A DNA stretch of 12,414 nt from Bacteroidales bacterium (GCA_017554135.1 JAFZIX010000060.1:1-12414), one strand, 5' to 3'. Positions 1-7,446 are shown, numbered from the stretch's first letter. Made by a program: numbers and translations. Notes: generated by a model not told the origin, from the sequence alone.

Positions 1-586
1 ATGCTTCCCCGCTGGCATACTGCAGCCCCCATTCTTCGACGTGGAGGCCGACGATGCACAGAACTACGGCGCCATAGGTGGCGTGATAGGCCACGAGATG
101 AGCCACGGCTTCGACGACCAGGGCCGTCTCTTCGACAAGAACGGCAACATGACCAACTGGTGGACGGATGAGGACGATGCCAAGTTCCGTGCAAAGGGCG
201 CAGTTCTTGTGAAGCAGTTCGACGAGGTTGAGATCCTCCCCGGTCTGCACGCCAACGGACAGTATACCCTCGGTGAGAACATCGGCGACCATGGCGGACT
301 CAGCATTGCCTATACCGCTATGGAGAATGCCATCGCCGGCAAGGAGCCCGGCCTCATCGACGGTTTCACCCCCGCACAGCGCTTCTATATCTCCTATGCC
401 ACCGTGTGGGCACAGAACATCACCGACGAGGAGAAAGCGCGCCTGACCAACCTGGATGTACACTCTCTTGCGGAGAACCGCGTAAACGTTTCCGTCCGCA
501 ACTTCGACACCTTCTTCAAGGCATTCGATATCAAGGAAGGCGATCCTATGTTCCGTCCGGAAGAAGAGCGTGTCCACATCTGGTAG
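1..586 (+). CDS. M13 (neprilysin/PepO-type) zinc metallopeptidase, C-terminal part
   Basis: Only the last 194 or so residues are present. The frame is open from base 2 and runs off the left edge. The opening reads FPAGILQPPFFD, then NYGAIGGVIGHEMSHGFDD, which holds the zinc motif HEMSH (His31 and His35 ligands, Glu32 catalytic, counting from base 2). GENIGDHGG follows, with the third ligand Glu92 and the conserved Asp96. The tail has HSLAENRVNV, matching the family's substrate-binding Arg region, and ends in the typical GDPMFRPEEERVHIW. Family members are about 650-700 residues, act outside the cytoplasm, often as lipoproteins, and cleave short peptides. All catalytic elements of the C-terminal domain are intact. 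The stop lies 17 nt inside the next gene, which suggests co-transcription and translational coupling. Family assignment is secure; the substrate is unknown. Confidence 0.95.
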   Translation, partial: CFPAGILQPPFFDVEADDAQNYGAIGGVIGHEMSHGFDDQGRLFDKNGNMTNWWTDEDDAKFRAKGAVLVKQFDEVEILPGLHANGQYTLGENIGDHGGLSIAYTAMENAIAGKEPGLIDGFTPAQRFYISYATVWAQNITDEEKARLTNLDVHSLAENRVNVSVRNFDTFFKAFDIKEGDPMFRPEEERVHIW

Positions 587-1736
587 TTTCATAGCGTCCA
601 AACTTCGTTTCAAAGGAAGGCTGGCAGTGATTTCCATCGCTGTCTCCTTCTTTGTAATAGTTCTCTCCCTCGCAATTTCCTCCGGCTTCCGGAAGGAGAT
701 TCGCGGGGGAGTCTCCAAACTTACCGGGGATATCCAACTTACATCCCCTTCCGCCAACGATTACGGCAGCGACATCTGCATCAATGCCGATCCTTCTTTT
801 ATGGAGGAAATCGGCCGCCGCAAGGGAATAGAGGCCGTGACTCCGGTCATCTACCGCGCCGGTATCCTCCAGAACGGCGAAGACCTGCAAGGCGTGCTTT
901 TCAAGGCAGTTCCCTCGAACGATAGCATCCCCCTGCAGATAAGCATCCCCCGCAGCCTTGCGAGGACCCTGCGTCTTTCCGAAGGGGACCAACTCCGCGG
1001 CTACTTCATCGGAGAACGGGTGCAGGTGCGCAAATTCACCGTCAGCAGCATCTACGAGGGCATTACCGACAATTCCGGCAGTCCGGTGGTGATGGCTTCC
1101 TACGAGGATATCCGACGCATCAACGGCTGGGACGAGGGGAAGGCTTCCGCGCTGGAAATCACCCTTTCAGACCGCTTCCGCGAGAGGGCGGCGGAGAAGA
1201 TAAAGGCGGTGGAACTGGCAGGGTTCGCATACGGCAGGGCGGAGGATGAAGACGATCCCACCCTCGCCGTGGCGGCGGTCGACAAGTATTACAACCTCTT
1301 CGACTGGCTGGACCTGATAGACTTCAACGTGCTGGTAATCCTGCTCCTGATGGTGCTGGTGGCGGGCTTCAACATGATATCCGGCCTGCTCATATTCCTC
1401 TTCCGCAATATCCCTACCATAGGCACGCTGAAGGCCCTTGGAATGGGGGACCGCGGCATTGCCGGGGTGTTCATGCGCGTTTCGGCCAGGGTCGTGCTGA
1501 AAGGAATGCTGCTGGGTAACGCCCTGGCGCTGCTCTTCTGCCTGGTGCAGGGCCTCACTCATTTCATCCGCCTCAATCCGGACAATTATTTCATATCCTA
1601 CGTGCCGGTGAGCGTTAACTGGGTGCAGATCCTGGCGGTGGATGTGGTCGCGTTCGGCGCCATCATGCTGCTTCTGCTTATACCATCGCTCTTCATCGCC
1701 AGGGTAGACCCTGCGGACACCGTCCGGGTGAAGTGA
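570..1736 (+). CDS. ABC transporter permease, FtsX/LolC-LolE type
   Basis: A 388-residue inner-membrane permease. The start is GTG at 570, because the conserved N-terminus (FIASKLRFKGRLAVISIAVS) begins only a few codons later; AAGAAGAG just upstream may be a ribosome site. Layout: TM1 at about residues 19-37, a large periplasmic domain to about 245, then the FtsX domain with TM2 about 252-277, the cytoplasmic loop FRNIPTIGTLKALGMGDRG (about 288-306), TM3 about 309-333 and TM4 about 356-375. It ends in DPADTVRVK, like the PxxxLR tail of the family. In the Lol system such permeases extract lipoproteins from the inner membrane with an ATPase partner (LolD). No ATPase gene is visible here, so substrate and partner are open. 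It overlaps the upstream peptidase by 17 nt. The family call is firm; a Lol role is inferred. Confidence 0.9.
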   Translation: MSTSGSFIASKLRFKGRLAVISIAVSFFVIVLSLAISSGFRKEIRGGVSKLTGDIQLTSPSANDYGSDICINADPSFMEEIGRRKGIEAVTPVIYRAGILQNGEDLQGVLFKAVPSNDSIPLQISIPRSLARTLRLSEGDQLRGYFIGERVQVRKFTVSSIYEGITDNSGSPVVMASYEDIRRINGWDEGKASALEITLSDRFRERAAEKIKAVELAGFAYGRAEDEDDPTLAVAAVDKYYNLFDWLDLIDFNVLVILLLMVLVAGFNMISGLLIFLFRNIPTIGTLKALGMGDRGIAGVFMRVSARVVLKGMLLGNALALLFCLVQGLTHFIRLNPDNYFISYVPVSVNWVQILAVDVVAFGAIMLLLLIPSLFIARVDPADTVRVK

Positions 1737-1747
1737 CAAATTTTTTA

Positions 1748-1755
1748 TAAATTTG
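1748..1755 (+). promoter_or_regulatory. Bacteroidota -7 box before the porin gene
   Basis: TAAATTTG matches the TAnnTTTG consensus. It ends 6 nt before the ATG at 1762, so a transcript from it would be almost leaderless. No TTTG is visible at the -33 spacing, so the box is supported by sequence match and position only. It would let the porin and transglycosylase be transcribed separately from the upstream peptidase and permease. Confidence 0.55.
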
Positions 1756-1761
1756 CAGACT

Positions 1762-4431
1762 ATGTCTATGCTTTCCAGATTATGGTTCCCGGCCGCGGTG
1801 GTGTCTGTCGCCATCGCCAGCGTCGTGGCAACCACCGATCCTGTCGAAAGCAGTTACGTGCTTGACTGTCATTCCGAGCGCAGCGAAGGAATCTACTCCC
1901 CCCTCCAGGACACCGTCAAATACCCCCTCGGCGCCTACAAACTCCACCGTCGCGGCAACTTCGACGCCGCCGAACTCCCGGACAGCGTGCTGAAAGCCCT
2001 GGGCATCACCCTCAAATTCGACGAAGACGACACCATCCCCCGCCTGACCGCCAGGGACACCATCGTGGTGCCGGATTCCCTCCGGGAAATCGACCCCTTC
2101 CGCTATAAATACTACGTCGCCCTGATCGATTCCCTCACCCACCGCATAGTGAGCGATTCCCTCCGGAAATCCTACGACAGCCTGATGGTGGCTCTCGACA
2201 CCCTGCACGCCCGCCTGGATTCGGCGGACAGGTTCAAACTGGACTCCCTGTACTACAGAGATTCCACCATCCGTGCCCGTGAGGCCTTCCTGGCCTGGTA
2301 CAACGGTTTGAGCAAGGAGGAACGCAAGAAGTATGATTACGAGCAGAAGGTCAAGCGCAAGATGGCCGTTTCGGATTCCCTCGGAAAGATAAAAGAAGAA
2401 AAACAGGCTATCCGGGACAGCATAAGGGAGAATACCCCCCGGGTGCTGATGACCTTTGCGATTCCGGATTCCCTGCAGTACAAGCGCGTTATCACCTGGA
2501 CTCCGGACCCGGAATTCCACGACGTAAAAGCGCGTGTGCCGGATACCACCTACAACCATTACTTCAACGACTATCCCTTCCGGCGGGAGGATGTCAACTC
2601 CACCTGGCTCGGAGTGGCAGGCTCGCCGGTGCAGCCATACAATTATTTCCTGCGAAAGGAGGGGGAGAGCCCGGATTTCTATGCCGTAATGGAGCCCTGG
2701 AGTTACTCCGCGAAAACTCTCCCGATGTATAACTCCAAGACTCCCTACACGGAACTGGCATATTGGGGCACTCTGATGGCCGGGGACGAGAAGGAGTCCG
2801 ACAATCTGCATCTCTTCACCACTCAGAACATTCTTCCGGAATGGAACTATTCCCTTCTGTTCGACCGCTGGGGAGGCGGAGGTATGCTGAATTCCGAGAC
2901 AACCAAGAATAAGACTGTCGCCGTAGGCACCAACTATCTTGGCGAGCGCTACCTGATGCATGCCGGCTACATCTCCAACAGAGTCACCCGCAGCGAGAAC
3001 GGCGGCCTGGTGGATATTGCGGACGTGCGTGATACCACCATTGATGCCAGGGAGATGCGGGTTGCGCTGGGCAAGGCCAGTTCAGAAATCCGCAAGAAGA
3101 CCTTCTTCCTGAACCAGCAGTACCGCATCCCCTTCACCTTTATAAACGACTGGAGGATGAAGCGGGATTCCACCTTCGTGCCGGACACCAACGATGTTAC
3201 TACCGCATTCATCGGCCACAGCACGGAATGGACCCGTTACGGACGCCTGTATACAGATAACATCTCGACTTCGGATGCGATTGGCCGCGCTCTCTACGAC
3301 AACGTTTTCAACTACAATCCAACCGCAGCCACCGATACCCTCGGGCTCTCCGAACTGGACAACAAGGTGTTCATCCGTCTCCAGCCCTGGTCTGCCGATG
3401 CGGCGGTCTCCAAACTGGATGTCGGTATAGGGGACAAGTTGCAGACCTACTTCGACAGCACCGCCACTAACCATCGTTTCCGTGGGAATTCCGTCTACGC
3501 ATACGCCGGTGCCAACGGACGTCTGTTCCGGAATATGACCTGGAATGCCCGAGGGCAACTTTATTTCGCGGGATATCATGCCGGGGATTTCAATGTGCGG
3601 GCGAATGCGGACTACTGCTTCTATCCTTTCCGCAGGGCACGCAAGAGCCCTGTGGCGTTTGGCGCACATTTCAGTACGGTTCTGCGGGATCCTGATTACT
3701 ATCAGGAGCACATGTATTCCAACCACTACATCTGGAATAACGACTTCGACAAGACATCCATCACCCGCATCGGCGGGCACATAGATATACCCTACTGGAA
3801 ACTCACCGCAGATGTGAACTACGGCCTGCTGGCGAATAATGTCTACTACGACACCCTGGGCATAGTGCGCCAGAACAAGACGGCGATGAGCGTGCTCTCG
3901 GCCAACGTACGCAAAGACTTCGTGATTGCCAACTTCCTGCATCTGGATAACCAGTTGCTCTTCCAGGTATCCTCCAACGAAGAGGTGCTGCCGCTGCCGC
4001 GCCTGGCACTGAATGGCAAATACTTCATCCAGTTTATAGTTCAGCGGAACGATATGGGCGAGAAGGTGCTGGAGATGCAGATAGGGGCGAATATGCTATA
4101 TAACACTCCGTGGTATTCCCCGGCCTGGAATCCAAACCTGGGAGTGTTCCACAATCAGAACAAGGTACGCTACGAGAACGGGCCCATCATAGATCTGTTC
4201 GTGAACGCGCAGTGGAAACGCGCCTGCATCTTTATCAAGATAGAAAACGCCGCGATGCGCTGGTTCGACACTGCGGACTACTTCACCGCGCATCATTTCA
4301 TCAATACCCAGCGGGTGGTTAAATTCGGCCTGTTCTGGCCGTTCTACGTGCAGCCGGGCACCTCTTCAGGAGCGCAATCCACCGGCGGCGGCTCCCGTGG
4401 CGGTTCCGGACGCATCAATACTCTGGATTAA
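1762..4431 (+). CDS. Putative outer-membrane porin (Porin_10-like)
   Basis: 889 residues from ATG 1762 (ATG 1768 is also possible; a TTG at 1753 would overlap the promoter box). A signal peptide is clear at residues 1 to about 27, with cleavage probably after SVVA. Residues about 103-225 are charged and rich in DSL/DSI steps (PDSLREIDPF, SDSLRKSYDSL), probably a periplasmic helical segment. From about 269 (NDYPFRREDVNSTWLGVAG) the protein has alternating aromatic and polar strands typical of a beta-barrel, as in Bacteroidales proteins annotated as putative porin. The last strand (VVKFGLFWPFYVQPG) is followed by an unusual Gly/Ser-rich tail of about 25 residues. Codons 36-44 (CHSERSEGI) come from a REP-like repeat, described separately. 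It is followed without a gap by a lytic transglycosylase. Likely a general outer-membrane channel; the solute is unknown. Confidence 0.85.
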   Translation: MSMLSRLWFPAAVVSVAIASVVATTDPVESSYVLDCHSERSEGIYSPLQDTVKYPLGAYKLHRRGNFDAAELPDSVLKALGITLKFDEDDTIPRLTARDTIVVPDSLREIDPFRYKYYVALIDSLTHRIVSDSLRKSYDSLMVALDTLHARLDSADRFKLDSLYYRDSTIRAREAFLAWYNGLSKEERKKYDYEQKVKRKMAVSDSLGKIKEEKQAIRDSIRENTPRVLMTFAIPDSLQYKRVITWTPDPEFHDVKARVPDTTYNHYFNDYPFRREDVNSTWLGVAGSPVQPYNYFLRKEGESPDFYAVMEPWSYSAKTLPMYNSKTPYTELAYWGTLMAGDEKESDNLHLFTTQNILPEWNYSLLFDRWGGGGMLNSETTKNKTVAVGTNYLGERYLMHAGYISNRVTRSENGGLVDIADVRDTTIDAREMRVALGKASSEIRKKTFFLNQQYRIPFTFINDWRMKRDSTFVPDTNDVTTAFIGHSTEWTRYGRLYTDNISTSDAIGRALYDNVFNYNPTAATDTLGLSELDNKVFIRLQPWSADAAVSKLDVGIGDKLQTYFDSTATNHRFRGNSVYAYAGANGRLFRNMTWNARGQLYFAGYHAGDFNVRANADYCFYPFRRARKSPVAFGAHFSTVLRDPDYYQEHMYSNHYIWNNDFDKTSITRIGGHIDIPYWKLTADVNYGLLANNVYYDTLGIVRQNKTAMSVLSANVRKDFVIANFLHLDNQLLFQVSSNEEVLPLPRLALNGKYFIQFIVQRNDMGEKVLEMQIGANMLYNTPWYSPAWNPNLGVFHNQNKVRYENGPIIDLFVNAQWKRACIFIKIENAAMRWFDTADYFTAHHFINTQRVVKFGLFWPFYVQPGTSSGAQSTGGGSRGGSGRINTLD
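1867..1894. repeat. REP-like palindrome inside the porin coding sequence
   Basis: The segment begins TGTCATTCCGAGCG and ends GCGAAGGAATCT, with ATTCC (1871-1875) pairing with GGAAT (1888-1892). It resembles a dispersed intergenic repeat I know from many bacterial genomes, including Bacteroidota. It sits in frame just after the signal peptide and is read as CHSERSEGI, a peptide typical of translated copies of this repeat. Copy number in this genome cannot be seen from the window. Confidence 0.7.
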
Positions 4432-5118
4432 GTGAGGAAAGAACCCCATAGCATTGCGATTATTGTGCTGGTGCTGGCTTTGATAGCCGGTTCCATCATT
4501 GCGGACGGATATGCCCGCCGGTTGCGTCTGGCTGAGGCTGAGCCTGTGGCCACCGATACCCTCCCGAGGGGAATGTGCGCTAACTACATTATCAGCCCCT
4601 ACGATTCCATCATTAAGGTTTATTCGGATTCCGCCGGCCTGGATTGGAGACTGGTGGCGGCGGTGATCTACCACGAATCCAAGTTCGACAACGACGTGCG
4701 CTCCCATCGGGGTGCCGCCGGGCTCATGCAGATGATGCCTGCAACGGCGGAATGGCTGGGAGCGGATGATATCACCGATCCCATCGAGGGCGTGCGCGTG
4801 GGAACCCTTTACCTGAAGCGCCTGCACAACGCCTACCGCGGCCACACTGACGATCCGTTGGAACGCCTGAAATTCGCCCTTGCCGCCTATAACGCCGGGG
4901 TCGGTCGCATCCAGGACTGCATCAAATACGCCGCCATCCGCGGAGTGGATTCTTCAAGTTGGGACAATATCGTGATGCTGATTCCGGAAATGAGCGATGA
5001 CTCCATCCTGGAACTGGACACCATAAAATTCGGAAAGTTCAAAGGCACCGAAACCATCACCTACGTCGATAACGTACTCTCGAAATACGAGCAGTACAAA
5101 CGCCGCACTGCATATTAA
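4432..5118 (+). CDS. Membrane-anchored lytic transglycosylase (SLT domain)
   Basis: 228 residues. The start is GTG at 4432, directly abutting the porin TAA with no gap. An N-terminal hydrophobic segment (about residues 8-24, SIAIIVLVLALIAGSII) should anchor or export it, placing the enzyme in the periplasm. The SLT fold is visible: VAAVIYHESKF with the catalytic Glu82, GLMQMMP at 97-103, and FALAAYNAG at about 148-156. Enzymes of this type cleave the MurNAc-GlcNAc bond of peptidoglycan and leave 1,6-anhydroMurNAc ends. The tight coupling to an outer-membrane porin may mean co-expression of envelope proteins, but no direct partnership is shown. Its last codons overlap the end of the convergent ftsB-like gene by 3 bp. 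The fold and catalytic residue are clear; the precise subfamily is not. Confidence 0.92.
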   Translation: MRKEPHSIAIIVLVLALIAGSIIADGYARRLRLAEAEPVATDTLPRGMCANYIISPYDSIIKVYSDSAGLDWRLVAAVIYHESKFDNDVRSHRGAAGLMQMMPATAEWLGADDITDPIEGVRVGTLYLKRLHNAYRGHTDDPLERLKFALAAYNAGVGRIQDCIKYAAIRGVDSSSWDNIVMLIPEMSDDSILELDTIKFGKFKGTETITYVDNVLSKYEQYKRRTAY

Positions 5119-5441
5119 TCTTTTGTCAGATACACATCATCTCCCGGTTCGGCGAAGAGGTATTGTTCGCGGGCCAGGGTTTCGAGGGTATCGCGGTCGT
5201 TGCTGAGCACGCGGATCTGGCGTTCAAGGTCATCGATCTGTTTCTGGTAATACCTCATCTCCTTGTTCTGCTGGCGGAGGGTGAATCCGGCTCCGATCAG
5301 GCGCACTACGCTATCTTTTTTTATAAACAAGAAAATAAGGCAGAGTGCAGTGGAAATGATGAAATAGCGGAGGAAGGAACGTTTTTCTTTGTTGTTCCCG
5401 TCCTTCTCTTTATTCCAGATATCCTTGCTGACTTTAGACAT
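5115..5441 (-). CDS. FtsB/DivIC-like septum formation initiator
   Basis: 108 residues from ATG at 5441. An upstream ATG at 5471 is in frame, but starting there would put the -7 box inside the gene. Layout: a basic cytoplasmic N-terminus (residues 1-23), one membrane helix (about 24-40, LRYFIISTALCLIFLFI), then a coiled coil (about 54-88) rich in Gln, Glu and Arg. It ends with LETLAREQYLFAEPGDDVYLTKD, close to the family signature of an ARE-Y segment, a PGD turn and a VY strand. FtsB/DivIC is a small bitopic divisome protein that links FtsL and FtsQ in the septal complex. It is convergent with the transglycosylase (the stops share the TTAA at 5115-5118) and divergent from the nucleotidyltransferase. 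The family call is good; the symbol is left blank because FtsB and DivIC cannot be told apart here. Confidence 0.9.
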   Translation of the reverse strand: MSKVSKDIWNKEKDGNNKEKRSFLRYFIISTALCLIFLFIKKDSVVRLIGAGFTLRQQNKEMRYYQKQIDDLERQIRVLSNDRDTLETLAREQYLFAEPGDDVYLTKD

Positions 5442-5464
5442 TGTCACAAAAATAATTAAATTTG
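5433..5464 (+). promoter_or_regulatory. Promoter of the nucleotidyltransferase/CPBP operon
   Basis: TAAATTTG at 5457-5464 matches the TAnnTTTG box, and TTTA at 5433-5436 lies at the expected 20-nt spacing for a -33 element (3 of 4 matches to TTTG). The start codon is 23 nt further on, giving a leader of roughly 18 nt without a Shine-Dalgarno site. The upstream half lies inside the first codons of the divergent ftsB-like gene. Confidence 0.5.
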
Positions 5465-5479
5465 TAGACATTTACCAAC
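5447..5479 (-). promoter_or_regulatory. Promoter of the ftsB-like gene
   Basis: On the minus strand TATTTTTG occupies 5454-5447, matching TAnnTTTG, and ends 5 nt before the start codon at 5441. A weak -33 element, GTTG, lies at 5479-5476 with a 21-nt spacer. A near-leaderless mRNA is predicted. The site lies against the opposing promoter for the nucleotidyltransferase. Confidence 0.5.
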
Positions 5480-5487
5480 TAAGTTTT

Positions 5488-6420
5488 ATGAAACCTACAC
5501 TTCTTGTTCTCGCTGCCGGAATGGGCAGCCGTTATGGCGGACTCAAGCAGATGGATGGGCTTGGTCCTTCGGGAGAAACCATTATAGATTATTCCATCTA
5601 CGATGCCGTGAAAGCCGGATTCGGCAAGGTTGTCTATATCGTGCGCGAGTATTTCCTTGAAGATATGAAGGCCCTCGTCGCCAAGAAATATGCCGGTGTG
5701 AAATGCGTGGACGGCACTCCTCTGGAGTTCGTTTTCGTCACCCAGGAACTTAACAAGATTCCGGCAGGTTTTGTGCTGAACCCGGAGCGTCAGAAGCCCT
5801 GGGGCACAGCCCATGCCGTGCTGATGGCGAAGGACGTGATCGACGGCCCGTTCGTAATCATCAACGGAGATGACTACTACGGAAAGGATTCCTTCAAAGT
5901 GGCCGCCGAATGGTGCAAGGCCCACGAGAAGACCACGGGGCAGTATGCCATCATCGGTTTCGAACTGGACAAGACCCTGAGCGAGAGCGGCAGCGTTTCC
6001 CGCGGCATCTGCCATTACGATGCAGACAGGACTCTCACCAGCGTTATCGAGCACTTGAACATTGCCAAGGAGGCCGACGGCGTGGTTTATGGGGATAATT
6101 CCGTGAGCGGAGAAACCCATATAGTGCTGGACGGCAAGGCCCTGTGCTCCATGAATATGTGGGGCTTCACCCCGGATTATTTCGCGAAGAGCGAAGCCAT
6201 CTTCAACGAGTTCCTGAAGGCCAATATCAACGAGCTCAAGAAGGAATTCTATATCCCATACGCCATCGACTGCATGGTCAAGGACGGCAGTGCCCGCACC
6301 GAGGTGCTTTCCACTCCTTCCAGCTGGTTCGGCGTAACGTACAAGGAAGACCGTCCCGGCGTAGTGGCGAAGTTCGCCAAACTGGTTGCCGACGGAGTTT
6401 ATCCTTCACCTCTTTATTGA
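5488..6420 (+). CDS. NTP_transferase-family (sugar-type) nucleotidyltransferase
   Basis: 310 residues from ATG 5488. The first strand and nucleotide-binding loop are textbook: LLVLAAGMGSRYGGLKQMD (residues 5-23, GxGxR at 11-15, Lys20 after the loop). PWGTAHA (104-110) matches the base and ribose contact region, and IINGDDYYG (124-132) holds the metal-binding Asp. Family enzymes join an NTP and a sugar phosphate or a related phosphate to give an NDP-activated product and pyrophosphate, in the cytoplasm. The C-terminal third has no left-handed beta-helix, so it is not a GlmU-like bifunctional enzyme. The substrate cannot be read from sequence, and no glycan cluster surrounds it. The next gene starts 1 nt after its stop, so the two form an operon. 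Fold confident; specificity unknown. Confidence 0.88.
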   Translation: MKPTLLVLAAGMGSRYGGLKQMDGLGPSGETIIDYSIYDAVKAGFGKVVYIVREYFLEDMKALVAKKYAGVKCVDGTPLEFVFVTQELNKIPAGFVLNPERQKPWGTAHAVLMAKDVIDGPFVIINGDDYYGKDSFKVAAEWCKAHEKTTGQYAIIGFELDKTLSESGSVSRGICHYDADRTLTSVIEHLNIAKEADGVVYGDNSVSGETHIVLDGKALCSMNMWGFTPDYFAKSEAIFNEFLKANINELKKEFYIPYAIDCMVKDGSARTEVLSTPSSWFGVTYKEDRPGVVAKFAKLVADGVYPSPLY

Positions 6421-6421
6421 T

Positions 6422-7318
6422 ATGCCCAGGCGCGGTAATTACGATGTGCTGGGAAAGTATTCCTGGTGCATTCCTTCCGGTGGCGATATAGTCATCCTAA
6501 TACTGATGCTCCTGCTGGGCGCCCTTCTGGGCTCGGGCCTGGTGCTGATTCTGTCACTGTGCTTCGGCGCTGAGAATGCTGCCGAGTTCACTACAAAATA
6601 CACCACGTTGATCTCCTATCCCATAATGTTCATCCCTCCTATGCTTTGGGCCGCTGGCCGCAGCCGCAGGAACAGGATGGAATACAAGGGCTTGGCCCTG
6701 GACAATGGTAATGTGGCCCCTCACGGCTGGCTGCTTTGCGTGCTGATGGTGATGGCGGGAACCCTGGCCGCCGGAATAGTAGGGGATTTATCCACCTCCT
6801 GGCTGCCGCCTATGCCCGCATGGCTGGAACAGGCTCTGAAGGGCCTTACCACCGGCGACTTCTGGATCAACTTCATCTGCGTGAGCCTGTTCGCTCCTTT
6901 CTTCGAGGAGTGGCTCTGCCGCGGCATGGTGGAGCGCGGACTGCTCGGGCGTGGCGTGAAGCCTGTCTGGGCGATTGTGCTTTCCGCCCTCTTCTTTGCG
7001 CTTATCCATCTGAACCCCTGGCAGGCGATTCCCGCCTTCCTGCTCGGCTGCCTCTTCGGCTATGTCTACTATAAGACCGGTTCGCTGAAACTGACGATGC
7101 TGATGCATTTCACCAACAACACTTTTGCGCTGGTGATAGGGCACGTGGAGTCGTTAAAAGACGCCGAGACCTGGATGGATGTCCTGGGTCCCGGCTACTG
7201 GTACTGTGCGATTGCCGCCGTGCTGCTTCTGGTTCTGGTGATTAAGGCCTTTGCCAAGATTCCCATGGAGCGCTCCGCCGGCGGCTTCGAGGTCCTGCCC
7301 TCAGCGTTCGAAGACTAG
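6422..7318 (+). CDS. CPBP (CAAX/Abi) family intramembrane protease
   Basis: 298 residues, starting at ATG 6422, 1 nt after the nucleotidyltransferase stop; an in-frame ATG at 6386 lies inside the upstream gene and is less likely. Several hydrophobic segments span the protein. The three family motifs are present: FEEWLCRG with EExxxR (Glu162, Glu163, Arg167), FFALIH with FxxxH (Phe192, His196), and HFTNN with HxxxN (His229, Asn233). These form the membrane-embedded active site of the Rce1-like glutamate-type proteases. In bacteria such proteins have varied roles (bacteriocin immunity, processing of membrane proteins, scaffold functions), and nothing here points to a specific substrate. Pairing with a nucleotidyltransferase may be simple co-transcription. 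Family secure; function unknown. Confidence 0.9.
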   Translation: MPRRGNYDVLGKYSWCIPSGGDIVILILMLLLGALLGSGLVLILSLCFGAENAAEFTTKYTTLISYPIMFIPPMLWAAGRSRRNRMEYKGLALDNGNVAPHGWLLCVLMVMAGTLAAGIVGDLSTSWLPPMPAWLEQALKGLTTGDFWINFICVSLFAPFFEEWLCRGMVERGLLGRGVKPVWAIVLSALFFALIHLNPWQAIPAFLLGCLFGYVYYKTGSLKLTMLMHFTNNTFALVIGHVESLKDAETWMDVLGPGYWYCAIAAVLLLVLVIKAFAKIPMERSAGGFEVLPSAFED

Positions 7319-7319
7319 T

Positions 7320-7354
7320 AGTTCGTAATGTTGTAAGACAGGCAGTTCGTCATG
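7320..7354. repeat. Short direct repeat after the CPBP gene
   Basis: AGTTCGTAATG (7320-7330) and AGTTCGTCATG (7344-7354) match at 10 of 11 bases, 24 nt apart. The second copy leads directly into the palindrome at 7352-7372. This may be a decayed edge of a repeat insertion; no function can be assigned. Confidence 0.4.
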
Positions 7355-7373
7355 CCCGACCTGATCGGGCATC
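7349..7373. repeat. REP-like palindrome downstream of the CPBP gene
   Basis: ATGCCCGA (7352-7359) and TCGGGCAT (7365-7372) form a perfect 8-bp stem around the loop CCTGA. The element, GTCAT...GGCATC, resembles a dispersed palindrome seen in many genomes and shares its GTCAT head and ATC end with the repeat in the porin. It begins 33 nt after the CPBP stop codon and could help end that transcript, although no T-run follows it on the plus strand. Confidence 0.65.
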
Positions 7374-7411
7374 CCCCTTCTGGTATCCGCAATACTATTA
7401 TATTCAAAAGT

Positions 7412-7446
7412 GGGCAAGGTCTAACTTTAGGTGGCAGACCTTGCCC
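7412..7446 (-). terminator. Hairpin 1 of a twin set, possible terminator for folP transcripts
   Basis: GGGCAAGGTCT (7412-7422) pairs perfectly with AGACCTTGCCC (7436-7446), an 11-bp stem with a 13-nt loop. On the minus strand the hairpin is followed by ACTTTTGAAT, a short T-run; on the plus strand there is none. The orientation therefore favours termination of leftward transcription from folP. It is also one of two related copies, so it may be a repeat element first and a terminator second. Confidence 0.5.

Noticed and set aside
546..1835. Minus-strand open frames opposite the permease gene
   Set aside because: They are shadows of a well-supported permease, with no family features of their own.
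1780..3942. Long minus-strand open frames (393 and 286 codons) opposite the porin gene
   Set aside because: They mirror the codon bias of the porin, show no recognisable motif, and have no promoter box or start context. The plus-strand protein has clear family features.
6386..6421. Upstream ATG at 6386 as the start of the CPBP protease
   Set aside because: It lies inside the nucleotidyltransferase gene and adds 12 residues without family support. ATG 6422 follows the upstream stop by 1 nt.
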